64,000 nucleotides of DNA. Origin: Lactiplantibacillus plantarum EGD-AQ4 (GTDB taxonomy: Bacteria; Bacillota; Bacilli; Lactobacillales; Lactobacillaceae). The notes below the pieces were generated by a model. The model saw nothing but the letters and a program-made list of their open reading frames with translations. It was not told the DNA's origin and made no database searches. The stretch covers positions 310,001 through 374,000 of the forward strand of contig NZ_AVAQ01000001.1 in the NCBI RefSeq assembly GCF_000463075.2, read 5' to 3'. A program made the position numbers and the translations under genes. Numbering within the stretch: position 1 is the stretch's first letter; each line of letters begins with the position of its first letter. Positions 20,036-30,231 of the stretch are shown here, in pieces.

Positions 20036-20064
20036 CGCTGACCAGGTTGTCACGAATGTCGGCG
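20036..20064 (+). promoter_or_regulatory. Candidate L19 leader hairpin
   Basis: A 7-bp stem with one wobble (CGCTGAC 20036-20042 / GTCGGCG 20058-20064) directly ahead of the rplS ribosome-binding site AAAGGAAG. Autoregulatory L19 leaders are known in Firmicutes; whether this hairpin belongs to that family cannot be decided by eye. Confidence 0.3.
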
Positions 20065-20081
20065 AAAGGAAGAAATACATT

Positions 20082-20438
20082 ATGCGTCAAAATCAATTAA
20101 TCGAAAAAATCACCAGCGAACAACTTCGTACGGATATCCCTGATTTCCGTGCCGGTGATACAGTTCGTGTTCATGCACGAGTTGTCGAAGGTACTCGCGA
20201 ACGGATCCAATTATTCGAAGGTGTTGTTATCAAGCGCCATGGTTCCGGTATCAGCGAAACCTATACTGTTCGTAAGATCAGTAACGGTGTTGGTGTGGAA
20301 CGGACATTCCCATTACACACACCACGGGTTGCCGCAATTGATGTCGTTCGTCAAGGTCGCGTACGTCGTGCCAAGTTATACTACTTGCGTAACTTACATG
20401 GTAAGGCTGCTCGTATCCCAGAACGTCGTCGTGGCTAA
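20082..20438 (+). CDS. rplS: 50S ribosomal protein L19
   Basis: A 118-residue protein. Signature segments: [16 protein letters not shown] (near 23-38), [22 protein letters not shown], and the basic tail. Full length. AAAGGAAG precedes the ATG. It has its own promoter and terminator, so it can be made apart from rimM-trmD. Confidence 0.97.
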   Translation: MRQNQLIEKITSEQLRTDIPDFRAGDTVRVHARVVEGTRERIQLFEGVVIKRHGSGISETYTVRKISNGVGVERTFPLHTPRVAAIDVVRQGRVRRAKLYYLRNLHGKAARIPERRRG

Positions 20439-20490
20439 ATCACAACGTCAACAATCATTGGTTGCAGCCTAGGCTGGGCTAATGGTGAGG

Positions 20491-20526
20491 ACAGGTCATC
20501 ACATTTTCGTGGTGGCCTGTTTTTTT
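20491..20526 (+). terminator. Terminator after rplS
   Basis: A 12-bp stem with two G-U pairs (ACAGGTCATCAC 20491-20502 / GTGGTGGCCTGT 20509-20520), a 6-nt loop, and seven T. Confidence 0.88.
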
Positions 20527-20956
20527 ACGCTTTTTTAGGAGGAGGAGCTGACTGCGAGTGTTCAGAATTTGGTGACTATGTGTCAATTACTTCCATATTA
20601 TTAGCAGGTGAACTAATTGCCGTATAAGTGCTGATCGGATTTATTCACTAATTAACTAACCGAACGTCGTAACCTAAGAATTTATGTCAAACCGTTGCTT
20701 CAGAACTGAAACAACAGCGTTATAACGTTAACCAATACTATTGGTCAGCAATATTGCAACATAAGTTAATATTTACCCTTGTTATTTCCACCTGTTTGAA
20801 CATATACTAATGATTGAAGGGGTCAATTGAGTAGCTATTTTATAATTAAAACCGGGGATTAAATCACATCAAAACGTTCGCAACTAGTTGTGAATAACGA
20901 TTGATTAATTTAGCTCACTTATCAGCCTCATATGTTCGAACTTTGGAGGTCGTATC
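20527..20956. other. Gene-free, AT-rich upstream region of the surface-protein gene
   Basis: About 430 bases without a coding region. The only structure found is an 8-bp inverted pair, GAACATAT (20798-20805) and ATATGTTC (20931-20938), plus the self-complementary GTTCGAAC next to the right arm. A TATAAT at 20841-20846 has no properly spaced -35. Probably holds the promoter and control sites of the large gene. Confidence 0.4.
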
Positions 20957-23900
20957 ATGAGAAATCGAATCACTCAAATGGGTACAACAAGTAAGACGCA
21001 TTTTAAGCTTTACAAGTCTGGCCGGCGATGGGTAACTGCCGGTATCACAGTGTTTTCAGTCGGACTTGGCCTAACGTTTAGTCAGGTGGAACAAGTCAAG
21101 GCAGCCACTAGTACGGCTGCGGATGACGCTGAAAGTAGTAGCAATGTCAGTGCGAGTGCGACCACGGTCAAGAGCCAGACCGTGGTTTTAAAGTCAGGGG
21201 CTTCGTCGCCGACGACTGAGAAAGCGGGTACTGCTACCACGGCAAGCATTGTGGCCGATACAACGTCGACGACAAAGTCGGATGAGACAACTAAAACTGA
21301 TTCAGGGACCACAGTAGCTAAGACGACAGCTACAACAGACGCCACCACTAATTCGTCGAGGACTGCGGCTAAAACCGGAGACGAAACGCCGACAACTGCA
21401 ACGGATAAGACCAGTACAGTGAATGCAGCTAGCGATAGCACTAAAGCGGATACAGCCACAACGGCTTCGAGCGAGACAGTCGCTTCCCAGTCTGAAACAA
21501 GTGACGCACAATCGACGGTGACGTCAAAAGCTGATTCAGCCAGCGTTGCAAGCGCTGATCAGGCTACTGTAGCTAAATCAACGGGGACTAGTGCGCTCTC
21601 GAATGCAACGACTCCGACAACGACGCAAGATTCTAAGGACGATTCAAGCAAGACCAATCAAGAGAACCTGACGGCAGGTAATTCCACGACTGACGTGACA
21701 ACGGATAGTTCGAAGAATAGCGGCTCTAGTGCACAGGCAAGCGATACTGTCTCAGAATCAGATGTCGCAGTTAATTCCTCATTTGATTCTAGCACGACGC
21801 CAGTGACGAGTTTACGGACGAATGCAAAAATGGCTGCCCTAAGCGTAACGCCGACTGCCACCAGCACCTCACTGACGACTAAATCAGCCATTCAGGCTGT
21901 ATCGGCGGTAGCCAGCGCGGATGAAACCCAGGCGACGGTCTCACTAGCGACCAAGGGCACTGTCACGATGACCTATCATGTGAATAACGCGGCCCTGAAT
22001 TATTTGGGTGATCATATTAGTGGACCAGAAGCTAACCCGGATAATGATATCGCTTACTATATTCAAGATGCAGCTGGTAATTACTTAACGGATACGGACA
22101 ATCAAAAAGTCAATCTATTATATTTATTATTTATGGATGTAGGCAATGTTAAAGATTATTTTGATATTGCTTATAAGGATGTCAACGGCCAGGTCACGAA
22201 TTATAATGGCGATACCGATTTGGCAGAGCTTGATCAAGTCGGAACTTATGCCTTTACATTGAGTGCTGCTGGAAAATCAGCGATGGCTGACATTATTCAG
22301 GAATATGCGACTTACTATGACCTTGCGGACGATGTCAACTTAGATGACTATGTGCCAACATTTTCAGCGGGTGCTTCAGACTATACCTTTACCGTCAAAA
22401 TTTTGCCCGCAACCATTACAAACACAGGTGTTGGAGATGTTTTGTTAATGGCGGCAACTTCTCAGGAATATTCTGGTTCACTGACAATGTTGCCACAAGT
22501 AACGGTCAGGGATGGCTCGAGTAAAATAATTCTTCAAATCAAGAATGGTGTCATTACCGCCGCAAGTGATGATGTCGCTGGCCAGGCTAATCAGACTATT
22601 TTGACGGCAGCTGATTTCACGGACACTTACCAAGGTACTGAACCCAATTTAACGGGTGCCGATGTTGGGTCGTACACGATGGCCTTGAACGCAGCTGGAC
22701 GAGCTGCCATTCAAGCGGCACTGGGGTCCAATTACGTTCTCGACGCATCGTCAGTGTTCACTAAAACCAATAATAAAGTGACGGCCGCCCCACTAGAACT
22801 GACCGCTGCTGATGACACTGTGACATACGATGGTAAGGCCCACGGGACCAGCGTCAGTGTCACTAGTGGAACGGCGTATGATCAGTTTGATTTTACAACG
22901 TCAACTGAAACCAATGCTGGTTCATATACCATGACGGCAGTCTTAGCTGATGCCGACCAAGCGGCACTGTTAGCCAAAAATTATACCGTCTCCAAGGTTA
23001 ATGGCACATTGGTGATTAAGCCGGCAGCCCTAACTGTAACCGTGAACAATGCGAGTGTTGATTACGATGGGCAGGCGCATGGGACGACGGCGAGTGTCAC
23101 CAGCGGGACCAATTATGATGCGTTGACCTTCACCGCCGTTACCGCAGATGGCAGTGGGACTGCAACTGAAACCAATGCGGGGTCGTATGCCATGACCGGT
23201 ACAACTGCCGATGCAACACAAAATTATCAAATCACGTATGTGAATGGCACGTTGACGATCAATACCGTGAAGGCCACGATTACCATTCCGAGTCAGGTTT
23301 ATTGGGTTGATGGCACGACTAAAAATTTGACAGCGACCGTTTCTGGAACCGTTGATGGTGAGTCACTGAGCTATCGGCTGACTGACGGGATGAGTACGGT
23401 GGGCAGCAAAACCATTACCGCGACAGTTGATCAGACCAGTGCGGTCAATCAAAACTATCAAATTAGCGTGACGCCCGGTACTTTGACGATTGGTGATGTG
23501 GACGTTGCCTATCGTTACGAGTACATCGATGCTGATGGACAGACGCATGTCGTGGCAACGGACACGGGTCGTGCGACCCACGGGACGGATATAACCGCTG
23601 CCGATTACTTGAATTACACGACTGTTGGACAGCCTAAGACTGGTTACACCTTAAAATCCGATAATACAGGCATCGCCGCGAACGGGACGTTAACCGATGA
23701 GGGCGGCTCCGTGGTCTACGTCTATTTAGCAAATACGGAAACCGCCACCGTGACGTATGTCGATGGGACGACGGGGGCCACGTTAACGGCCGCTCCCCTG
23801 AAAGGTGCTTTCGGCACAACTTCTGACTATCGAACAGCTGACACGATTGCGAACTACGAGAATAATGGCTATGCGTTAGCTAGTGATAACTATCCGAATA

Positions 23901-26900
23901 ACGGTGTGTCCTTCGATGAGGATGGAACTGTCAAAAGCTTTCAAGTCACCTTGGTTCATAAGTTTGTTACCGTGACGCCGGATGACCCTGGATATCCTGG
24001 GGAACCAATTGAACCTGATAATCCGAATGGGCCAAAATATCCAGTCGGGACAGCGACCGATGATCTGACTGAAGCTGTACGTCAAACGATTGAATATCGC
24101 TATCAGAATGGCAATCAGGCTGTGGCTGATAATGTGCAAACACTCACGTTTAGCCGCACCGCCACGGTTGATGAAGTCAATCAAGCGGTAGTTTATACAG
24201 ATTGGTTAACCAGTGGCGCAATGACTGGTGCTTATCAAACGGTCGTTTCGCCAGTGATTACGGGGTATACTGCCGATAAGCTCAGTGTTGCCGGTCAAGA
24301 TTCAGTAACAGGAGCTAGCGATAACACAACGATTGTGGTGACATACCAGCTTAACCAGGAAACGGCGACCGTGACATATGTCGATGGGACCACTGGAGAG
24401 ACCTTGGAACCAAAAACTTTGACTGGGGATTATCAGACCTTATCTGATTACCAGACCGCTGACACCATTGCCAAATACCTTGATCTGGGCTATCAATTAG
24501 CTAGTGATAATTTTCCAACCTCTGGCCAAATATTTGATGAGGATGGCGTTGTTCAAACTTATACGGTCACTTTGACGCACAAGTTGGTTACCGTGACGCC
24601 GGACGATCCTGGATACCCAGGTGAACCGATCGATCCTGATAATCCAAATGGGCCGACTTATCCAATCGGGACAGCGACTGATGACTTAACTAAATCGATT
24701 CGCCAGACGATCAACTATCGCTATCAGAATGGTAGTCAGGCTGCGGCTGATAATGTGCAAACAGTGACGTTTAAGCGCAGTGGGACGGTCGATGAAGTCG
24801 CTAATACGGTCGTTTATACGGATTGGAATACTGGCAATGCGAGGACCGGGACTTATACAGCCGTGACGTCACCAATAATGACGGGTTATACGGCCGATAA
24901 GTTAAACGTGGCCGGTAACGATGGTGTCGCCAACACTGACCTGAATACGCAGATCACGGTGACGTACACGGCCAATGAAGAACAAGCAACCGTGACCTAT
25001 ATTGATGCGACGACCGGGAAAACGTTATCGATTGAGCCCTTAACTGGTGGCTATCAAACAACATCTGACTACAGTACTGCCGCAACGATTGCTAAATACA
25101 GCCAAGCGGGTTATGCCTTAGTAGCGGACGACTATCCAGTATCAGGAAACATTTTTGCGGTCGACGGGAAATCTCAAACTTACACGGTCACCCTGACGCA
25201 CAAGTTGGTAACCGTGACGCCGGATAATCCTGGAACCCCAGGTGAACCGATTGATCCAGATAATCCTGACGGGCCGACTTATCCAGTTGGAACAGCGCTT
25301 GATGACTTGACTAAAGCCGTTCGCCAGACAATCAATTATCGCTATCAGGACGGCAGTCAGGCTGAGGCCGATAATGTGCAAACGGTGACGTTTACGCGGA
25401 CTGCGACGGTCGATGAGGTCGCTAACACGGTCGTTTACAGCGACTGGACTAACGGCAGTGACACAACTGGGACCTATGCTCCGGTAACTTCGCCGGTAAT
25501 GACCGGTTATACCGTTGATCAGTCGCGTGTGGCCGGTAACGATGCCGTCACCAGTAAGGACTCGGATACGAACGTCGTCGTGACGTATACGGCTAATCAA
25601 GAACAAGCTACCGTGACCTATATCGATGTGACAACCGGGAAAACGTTATCGATTCAACCTTTATCTGGTGACTATCACACGGCATCTGCTTATCGGACCG
25701 CTGCAACGATTGCGAGCTACGTGAACCAGGGCTATGAATTACTGAGCGATGATTATCCAACTTCTGGTCAGATATTTGATCAGGATGGCGTCACCCAAGC
25801 TTATACGGTCAAACTGGGTCATCAGTTGATTACGGTCACACCAGATCAACCAGGGACGCCGGAGCAACCGATTGATCCTGATAATCCAAATGGGCCAACC
25901 TACCCGAATGGCACGGCTGCACAAGATTTGACCAAATCTGTCAGCCAAACCATCCACTATCAGTTTAGTGATGGCCGTTCAGCTGGTTCTGATCAGGTTC
26001 AAACGCTGATTTTTGAACGGAAGGCGACGATTGATGAAGTTGATGGCACCCTTGTTTACACCACTTGGCTGAATGGTACGGCATCCACTGGCCGTTATAC
26101 GCCGGTAGCAACGCCGCAAATGACGGGCTATACCGCTGATCAACAGCGTGTGGCGGGCAATGAGGCGGTCACGTCCGCTGACCAGAATACTGATGTGGTC
26201 GTCACGTATACGCTGAATGAGGAACAAGCGGTGGTCACGTATGTGGATGCCACGACCGGTAAAACACTAGCAACGAAGACCTTAACCGGTGACTATCAAA
26301 CCGCCTCCGCTTACCGGACCGCTGCAACGATTGCCAGCTACGTGAACCAGGGCTATGACTTAACCAGTGACGACTTTCCAACTTCCGGATTGATTTTTAA
26401 TCATGACGGGGTCACGACGCACTATCTCGTTCGTTTAGCACACGGGACGGATGTAACAACGACGACTAAGACGATTACGCAAACGGTGCGTTATCAAGAT
26501 GGTGCTAGCAAACAACTGCATGCCGATAAGGTCAGGACGCTGACGTTTAGCCGCGCTGATGTGGTCGACAAAGTAACTGGTGACGTGACGGCGGGGGCCT
26601 GGTCATCAAATGACGCTGGCAGCACGTTTGCTAGCGTGCCCGCGTTAAGCATTTCTGGCTATCGAGCTACGGTGGCCGGGACTCAAGCAGTTACGGTGAT
26701 CCCAACAAGTGGTGACGATGTCCAAACGATTCGGTATGTGGCGGATGAGCACAACCCTGGTGAGACGCCTAAAACGCCTGATAAGACCGTTACGGTGACG
26801 ACGCCGGATAAAGTCACACCGGCGAAGAAAACACCGCAGACGAGCACACAGCTGAAGGTCAATCAAACGGCTCAAACCAAACGAGCAACTAGTGCGACCA

Positions 26901-27220
26901 AGCAAGCTGACCGAGTTAATCAGTCAGTTCAAGCTAAACACCAGGTCGTTACGCCGAAGACGAAGCAATCAACGCGCGTGCGTCATACGGCTGAAACCAA
27001 GCGTCCAGCTGCAGTGGACAAATTCATACAGTCGACGGCGTCAGTCAAGTCAACGACAACGCAAGCGCCGGTTCGGCGGCAAGCTCAAACTCATAAGCAA
27101 GCGACTTTGCCGCAGACTGGTGATGACCGGCAAGCTAGTGTGGCGGCCGAGATTCTGGGTTTGACGGCAGCTACCTTGCTGGTCGGGTTAGGGGCGTTAC
27201 TCAAAAAGCGGCGCAACTAG
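20957..27220 (+). CDS. LPXTG-anchored mucus-binding-type cell surface protein
   Basis: 2087 residues. A KxYKxGRxW-type signal (KLYKSGRRW, 17-25) leads into a hydrophobic stretch with likely cleavage near A49/A50. Residues 51-300 are a Ser/Thr/Ala/Asp-rich stalk likely to be glycosylated or extended. About 320-610 is a unique domain. Three MBG-type units follow (from about 612, 689 and 771), then a MucBP-like domain (about 847-929) and five Mub-type repeats of exactly 207 residues starting at 930, 1137, 1344, 1551 and 1758; the last diverges after about 70 residues. A Lys/Thr/Gln-rich wall-spanning part precedes the sortase motif LPQTG (2051-2055), a membrane helix and KKRRN. GGAGG lies seven bases before the ATG. 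Likely an adhesin for mucus or other glycoproteins; the ligand is inferred from the family. Confidence 0.9.
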   Translation: MRNRITQMGTTSKTHFKLYKSGRRWVTAGITVFSVGLGLTFSQVEQVKAATSTAADDAESSSNVSASATTVKSQTVVLKSGASSPTTEKAGTATTASIVADTTSTTKSDETTKTDSGTTVAKTTATTDATTNSSRTAAKTGDETPTTATDKTSTVNAASDSTKADTATTASSETVASQSETSDAQSTVTSKADSASVASADQATVAKSTGTSALSNATTPTTTQDSKDDSSKTNQENLTAGNSTTDVTTDSSKNSGSSAQASDTVSESDVAVNSSFDSSTTPVTSLRTNAKMAALSVTPTATSTSLTTKSAIQAVSAVASADETQATVSLATKGTVTMTYHVNNAALNYLGDHISGPEANPDNDIAYYIQDAAGNYLTDTDNQKVNLLYLLFMDVGNVKDYFDIAYKDVNGQVTNYNGDTDLAELDQVGTYAFTLSAAGKSAMADIIQEYATYYDLADDVNLDDYVPTFSAGASDYTFTVKILPATITNTGVGDVLLMAATSQEYSGSLTMLPQVTVRDGSSKIILQIKNGVITAASDDVAGQANQTILTAADFTDTYQGTEPNLTGADVGSYTMALNAAGRAAIQAALGSNYVLDASSVFTKTNNKVTAAPLELTAADDTVTYDGKAHGTSVSVTSGTAYDQFDFTTSTETNAGSYTMTAVLADADQAALLAKNYTVSKVNGTLVIKPAALTVTVNNASVDYDGQAHGTTASVTSGTNYDALTFTAVTADGSGTATETNAGSYAMTGTTADATQNYQITYVNGTLTINTVKATITIPSQVYWVDGTTKNLTATVSGTVDGESLSYRLTDGMSTVGSKTITATVDQTSAVNQNYQISVTPGTLTIGDVDVAYRYEYIDADGQTHVVATDTGRATHGTDITAADYLNYTTVGQPKTGYTLKSDNTGIAANGTLTDEGGSVVYVYLANTETATVTYVDGTTGATLTAAPLKGAFGTTSDYRTADTIANYENNGYALASDNYPNNGVSFDEDGTVKSFQVTLVHKFVTVTPDDPGYPGEPIEPDNPNGPKYPVGTATDDLTEAVRQTIEYRYQNGNQAVADNVQTLTFSRTATVDEVNQAVVYTDWLTSGAMTGAYQTVVSPVITGYTADKLSVAGQDSVTGASDNTTIVVTYQLNQETATVTYVDGTTGETLEPKTLTGDYQTLSDYQTADTIAKYLDLGYQLASDNFPTSGQIFDEDGVVQTYTVTLTHKLVTVTPDDPGYPGEPIDPDNPNGPTYPIGTATDDLTKSIRQTINYRYQNGSQAAADNVQTVTFKRSGTVDEVANTVVYTDWNTGNARTGTYTAVTSPIMTGYTADKLNVAGNDGVANTDLNTQITVTYTANEEQATVTYIDATTGKTLSIEPLTGGYQTTSDYSTAATIAKYSQAGYALVADDYPVSGNIFAVDGKSQTYTVTLTHKLVTVTPDNPGTPGEPIDPDNPDGPTYPVGTALDDLTKAVRQTINYRYQDGSQAEADNVQTVTFTRTATVDEVANTVVYSDWTNGSDTTGTYAPVTSPVMTGYTVDQSRVAGNDAVTSKDSDTNVVVTYTANQEQATVTYIDVTTGKTLSIQPLSGDYHTASAYRTAATIASYVNQGYELLSDDYPTSGQIFDQDGVTQAYTVKLGHQLITVTPDQPGTPEQPIDPDNPNGPTYPNGTAAQDLTKSVSQTIHYQFSDGRSAGSDQVQTLIFERKATIDEVDGTLVYTTWLNGTASTGRYTPVATPQMTGYTADQQRVAGNEAVTSADQNTDVVVTYTLNEEQAVVTYVDATTGKTLATKTLTGDYQTASAYRTAATIASYVNQGYDLTSDDFPTSGLIFNHDGVTTHYLVRLAHGTDVTTTTKTITQTVRYQDGASKQLHADKVRTLTFSRADVVDKVTGDVTAGAWSSNDAGSTFASVPALSISGYRATVAGTQAVTVIPTSGDDVQTIRYVADEHNPGETPKTPDKTVTVTTPDKVTPAKKTPQTSTQLKVNQTAQTKRATSATKQADRVNQSVQAKHQVVTPKTKQSTRVRHTAETKRPAAVDKFIQSTASVKSTTTQAPVRRQAQTHKQATLPQTGDDRQASVAAEILGLTAATLLVGLGALLKKRRN
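23744..26450 (+). repeat. Five in-frame coding repeats, period 621 bp
   Basis: Repeat starts (the Ala codon of A-[TV]-V-T-Y-[VI]-D) lie at 23744, 24365, 24986, 25607 and 26228, spaced exactly 621 bp each time. Copies 1-4 are full length; copy 5 keeps only the first part before diverging. DNA identity is high in short blocks (for example the segment encoding VTVTPD and DNPNGP) but many synonymous changes have accumulated. Confidence 0.9.
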
Positions 27221-27451
27221 TTGAGTGGGTGTGACTGAGCAACGCACCTTGTTGAGACTTGGAAAAGTGAGCCGTTGCCTTCGTTTGAAAAGATGTCGGA
27301 TGGTCGACAGGGCATGAGCTATAACGTGTTGGTATCAGCCTTGATTTTCTGCGTACTAGCGGTTTAATGCGCGATTGCAATTGATCAGCGACCAGTAAAA
27401 TAGCTGAATGGCACTGCAGTTGTCAGGTCAGGCTGCAATTAAATCAATATG

Positions 27452-27494
27452 AATAGGGTGGTAAACCACAATTTGGTTTGCCGCCCTATTTTTT
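27452..27494 (+). terminator. Terminator downstream of the surface-protein gene
   Basis: A 16-bp stem with two G-U pairs (27452-27467 / 27475-27490; AATAGGG...CCCTATT) and a T run to 27494. It lies 232 bases after the stop; nothing else was recognised in 27221-27451. Confidence 0.85.
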
Positions 27495-27524
27495 GCTACC
27501 TTATCGTTTTTTCGTGGGAAGAGA

Positions 27525-27710
27525 ATGGCTCAAGTGGGGGAATTCCCGCCGATATTTAGCGTGTTTTGCGCATTCGTCGTGAAAAACGTTAATACGTCGA
27601 AAACAAGGTGTTGTAAAAAAACACCGAGGACACTGTCACCCAAACTTCTTAATACCGCAGCCAATCCAAAGCTAAGCATTAGTTTGTTGAAAAAACAATT
27701 AATCACTTAG
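27525..27710 (+). CDS. Small hypothetical ORF, possibly part of a dispersed repeat
   Basis: A 61-codon ORF starting ATG after GGGAAGAGA, encoding a basic, Cys/Lys-rich peptide (MAQVGEFPPIFSVFC...). No domain is recognised. It lies alone between two terminator/promoter regions. The peptide resembles short hypothetical proteins that I associate with multi-copy intergenic sequence in plantarum-group genomes; that memory was not verified. It may not be translated. Confidence 0.25.
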   Translation: MAQVGEFPPIFSVFCAFVVKNVNTSKTRCCKKTPRTLSPKLLNTAANPKLSISLLKKQLIT

Positions 27711-27814
27711 GCCGAGCAAATGATGTAAATCCTAATTGCGTGACCCGCGAAGTTATAAAGGCACTCAGTATAGTATAATAAAGCTTAACTGATACCTGGA
27801 GGGGGACGATCCGG

Positions 27815-28579
27815 ATGATTGAAATTCACGACTTAACGAAGCGTTATGGGGAGAAGACGGCCTTGAATCAACTCAATCTGAACATTGCACCAGGCCAAAT
27901 TTTTGGACTTTTAGGCCATAATGGTGCTGGTAAATCAACGACGATCAAGAACCTAGTAAGTATTATTCAACCCACGAGTGGCACGATCACGGTTGATGGC
28001 TTAGACCTTGTACAGCAGCGGTTGGCGGTCAAAGCGAAGATTTCTTATGTACCGGATACGCCTGATATTTTCCTACAATTGTCAGCGACGGAGTACTGGG
28101 ATTTGATTGCTGCAGCTTATCAAAAATCCGAGGCGGAGGTCCAACAGCGCCGGCAACAATTGGTGGCATTATTTGATATGGCTGAACACGCTGAAGAACC
28201 GATGGCCAGCTATTCACACGGGATGCGGCAAAAAGCGATTGTAATTGGCGCGTTGCTTCCAGATCCCGACATCTGGATTCTGGATGAGCCGATGCAGGGA
28301 TTAGATCCGCAAGCGGCCTTTGATTTGAAAAATCTGATGAAGGCACACGCGGCCAAGGGTAAAACGGTGATTTTTTCGACGCATAATTTGGATACCGCTC
28401 AGCAGTTATGCGACCAATTAGCAATCTTGAAGCAGGGCCAACTTATTTATACCGGCACGGTCGAAGCGTTGTTAGCGCAACATCCGCAACAATCTTTGGA
28501 GACCATTTATCTCGAAATGGCAGGACGACCGACAAATGGGGCCTTGGTGGATGCGATTGAGGGTGAGCCAGATGAATAA
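27815..28579 (+). CDS. ABC transporter ATP-binding protein
   Basis: A 254-residue ABC ATPase. Walker A GHNGAGKST (34-42), Q-loop near 80, signature SYSHGMRQK (near 132-140), Walker B DIWILDEP and switch-region STHN. The signature is SHGM rather than SGGQ, common in ABC-2 type exporters such as the EcsA/CcmA group. A consensus TATAAT lies at 27774-27779 and GGAGGGGGA ahead of the ATG. It overlaps the permease gene by eight bases, so both form one transporter. The substrate is unknown. Confidence 0.88.
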   Translation: MIEIHDLTKRYGEKTALNQLNLNIAPGQIFGLLGHNGAGKSTTIKNLVSIIQPTSGTITVDGLDLVQQRLAVKAKISYVPDTPDIFLQLSATEYWDLIAAAYQKSEAEVQQRRQQLVALFDMAEHAEEPMASYSHGMRQKAIVIGALLPDPDIWILDEPMQGLDPQAAFDLKNLMKAHAAKGKTVIFSTHNLDTAQQLCDQLAILKQGQLIYTGTVEALLAQHPQQSLETIYLEMAGRPTNGALVDAIEGEPDE

Positions 28580-30167
28580 CCAGCAGTTACGCGTGTTAAT
28601 GGCCGTCAATCTTAGATTAGTGAATCCGCAACTGACGGAACGGTTACGCAAAAAAGGAACGTCAGGCTCGGCCCTCAGTAAGAAACTAACGCGGCAGTTT
28701 TACTTGAACGCGTTAATGTTTCTGGGCGTCTACGGGTTGACGATGGTCGCCATTGATTTCAGTAAGCTCCCCGGCATGTTTACGTTTTATGTCGCGCTAT
28801 TTATTTTATTAGGAATTTCGCAGAGCATTGCAGGGATTTATAACGTCTTTTTTGCCGGTAATGACCTCGTTGAATACTTGCCATTGCCGTTTCGTAATCA
28901 GGAAATCTTTCTGAGTAAAATTTTAGTTGTGATCTTCAACACGGTGCCGTTCACGATTCCGTTACCGTTGATTTTTGTGATGACGATGACGCGGGCAGGA
29001 TACTTCGTGGGACTGGGAATCGTACTGGCAATCTTGATGTATGCCCTGATTTTAGGCCTGATTCTATGTGGGTGTGCCCTGATCGTTTTTGGCTTGACCA
29101 AGCTTAAGGTATTTCGCACCCATCAAAAAATGGTGATGAATATCATGTTAGGCCTAAACGCGCTGTTAGTATTTGTCGGTATTTTACTGATGAATCGGGG
29201 ATCAGCGACAGATTCAGGCATGCGTATCGACCGGACAGTGCTGACACCACTCTTGCCCGTTTACAAAGCCTTTATGACGCCATTGACGATTGAGAGCATC
29301 TTGACGTGGGCTGGCTTAATTGTCGCCTTACTGGTAGTGCTTACCTTGACTTGGCGCTTCGTCTTGCTGCATTTGGTCGAACAGTTGACCCAAGTGAACA
29401 CCGCGTTAACAGCTAACCGACAGCGTCGACATCCGCGGCAGCATAACCTGAATAAAATCTTACGTTCCTATCAATGGCAGCTCCTAAAAGAGCCGAGTTT
29501 GGCGTTACAATTGTTTACCAACTCAATCCTGTTACCGATGATTCTCGTGGGGAGCGTTCTGTTTTCGGGGTCGAGGGCTAACTGGAGTCAGTTGTCCCTT
29601 AACTGGATCGGTGTCTGGTTTGTCGCTGGGATGGCGGGGGCCATTATCAATGTTAATCAAACATCTTTGGTTGGTAATCTGATTTCACTGGATAAAATGA
29701 ACTTTGACTTTGTGAGCGCACTGCCCATCCCATTAGCCCGGTATTTACGGCAGAAATTTTACCTCGGCTATTGGTTCCAAGTCGCAATCAACGCAACGAT
29801 TGCGCTCGTCATCGGAATCGCTGTTCACGCACCCTTAGTTTTAGACGTGGCACTGATATTGGGTATCGCTTGGGGCACGTATTTAGCCGCGCAACACTAT
29901 TTCAAACGGGATTACCAATTACGCATGACGAACTGGACGAATGTGACGCAGCTCTTCAATCGGGGTGGCGGTAACTTTGGCTTGTTGCTCAACTTATTTG
30001 TTTGCAGTGTGATCGGCATGATTGTCATTGTGAGTTACAGTGTTCTGATTCATTTGTTTGCGGCTAGTGCTATATGGATTAATATAATCGTGTTATTGAT
30101 TCTTGCCTTGGTATCGGCCGCACTAGTTTGGCACAATTACCGGACTTTTTGGCAACGGCTGGATTAA
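28572..30167 (+). CDS. ABC-2 type transporter permease
   Basis: A 531-residue polytopic membrane protein with about twelve hydrophobic segments, in two blocks separated by a charged cytoplasmic loop near residues 280-310 (TANRQRRHPRQHN). Start ATG 28572 after GAGGGTGAG; the longer in-frame extension lies inside the ATPase gene. It is the membrane partner of the preceding ATPase. The size and layout recall EcsB-like or bacteriocin-immunity-type exporters, but no specific family can be assigned. Confidence 0.82.
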   Translation: MNNQQLRVLMAVNLRLVNPQLTERLRKKGTSGSALSKKLTRQFYLNALMFLGVYGLTMVAIDFSKLPGMFTFYVALFILLGISQSIAGIYNVFFAGNDLVEYLPLPFRNQEIFLSKILVVIFNTVPFTIPLPLIFVMTMTRAGYFVGLGIVLAILMYALILGLILCGCALIVFGLTKLKVFRTHQKMVMNIMLGLNALLVFVGILLMNRGSATDSGMRIDRTVLTPLLPVYKAFMTPLTIESILTWAGLIVALLVVLTLTWRFVLLHLVEQLTQVNTALTANRQRRHPRQHNLNKILRSYQWQLLKEPSLALQLFTNSILLPMILVGSVLFSGSRANWSQLSLNWIGVWFVAGMAGAIINVNQTSLVGNLISLDKMNFDFVSALPIPLARYLRQKFYLGYWFQVAINATIALVIGIAVHAPLVLDVALILGIAWGTYLAAQHYFKRDYQLRMTNWTNVTQLFNRGGGNFGLLLNLFVCSVIGMIVIVSYSVLIHLFAASAIWINIIVLLILALVSAALVWHNYRTFWQRLD

Positions 30168-30231
30168 ATTAATCGGCACAACTCATCTGATTGATTGCAT
30201 GATGGGGTGTATTTGCTGAGTGAAAAACCAC

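Noticed and set aside
25142-25606. Long minus-strand ORFs inside the surface-protein gene (e.g. 154 codons)
   Set aside because: They recur in the same antisense phase in several repeats, a by-product of biased codons on the coding strand.
23744-26450. Regular repeats considered as a CRISPR array or tandem DNA satellite
   Set aside because: The period is 621 bp and in frame with a protein; there are no short direct repeats with unique spacers.
28029-28424. 131-codon minus-strand ORF within the ABC ATPase gene
   Set aside because: Antisense shadow of a clearly conserved gene.
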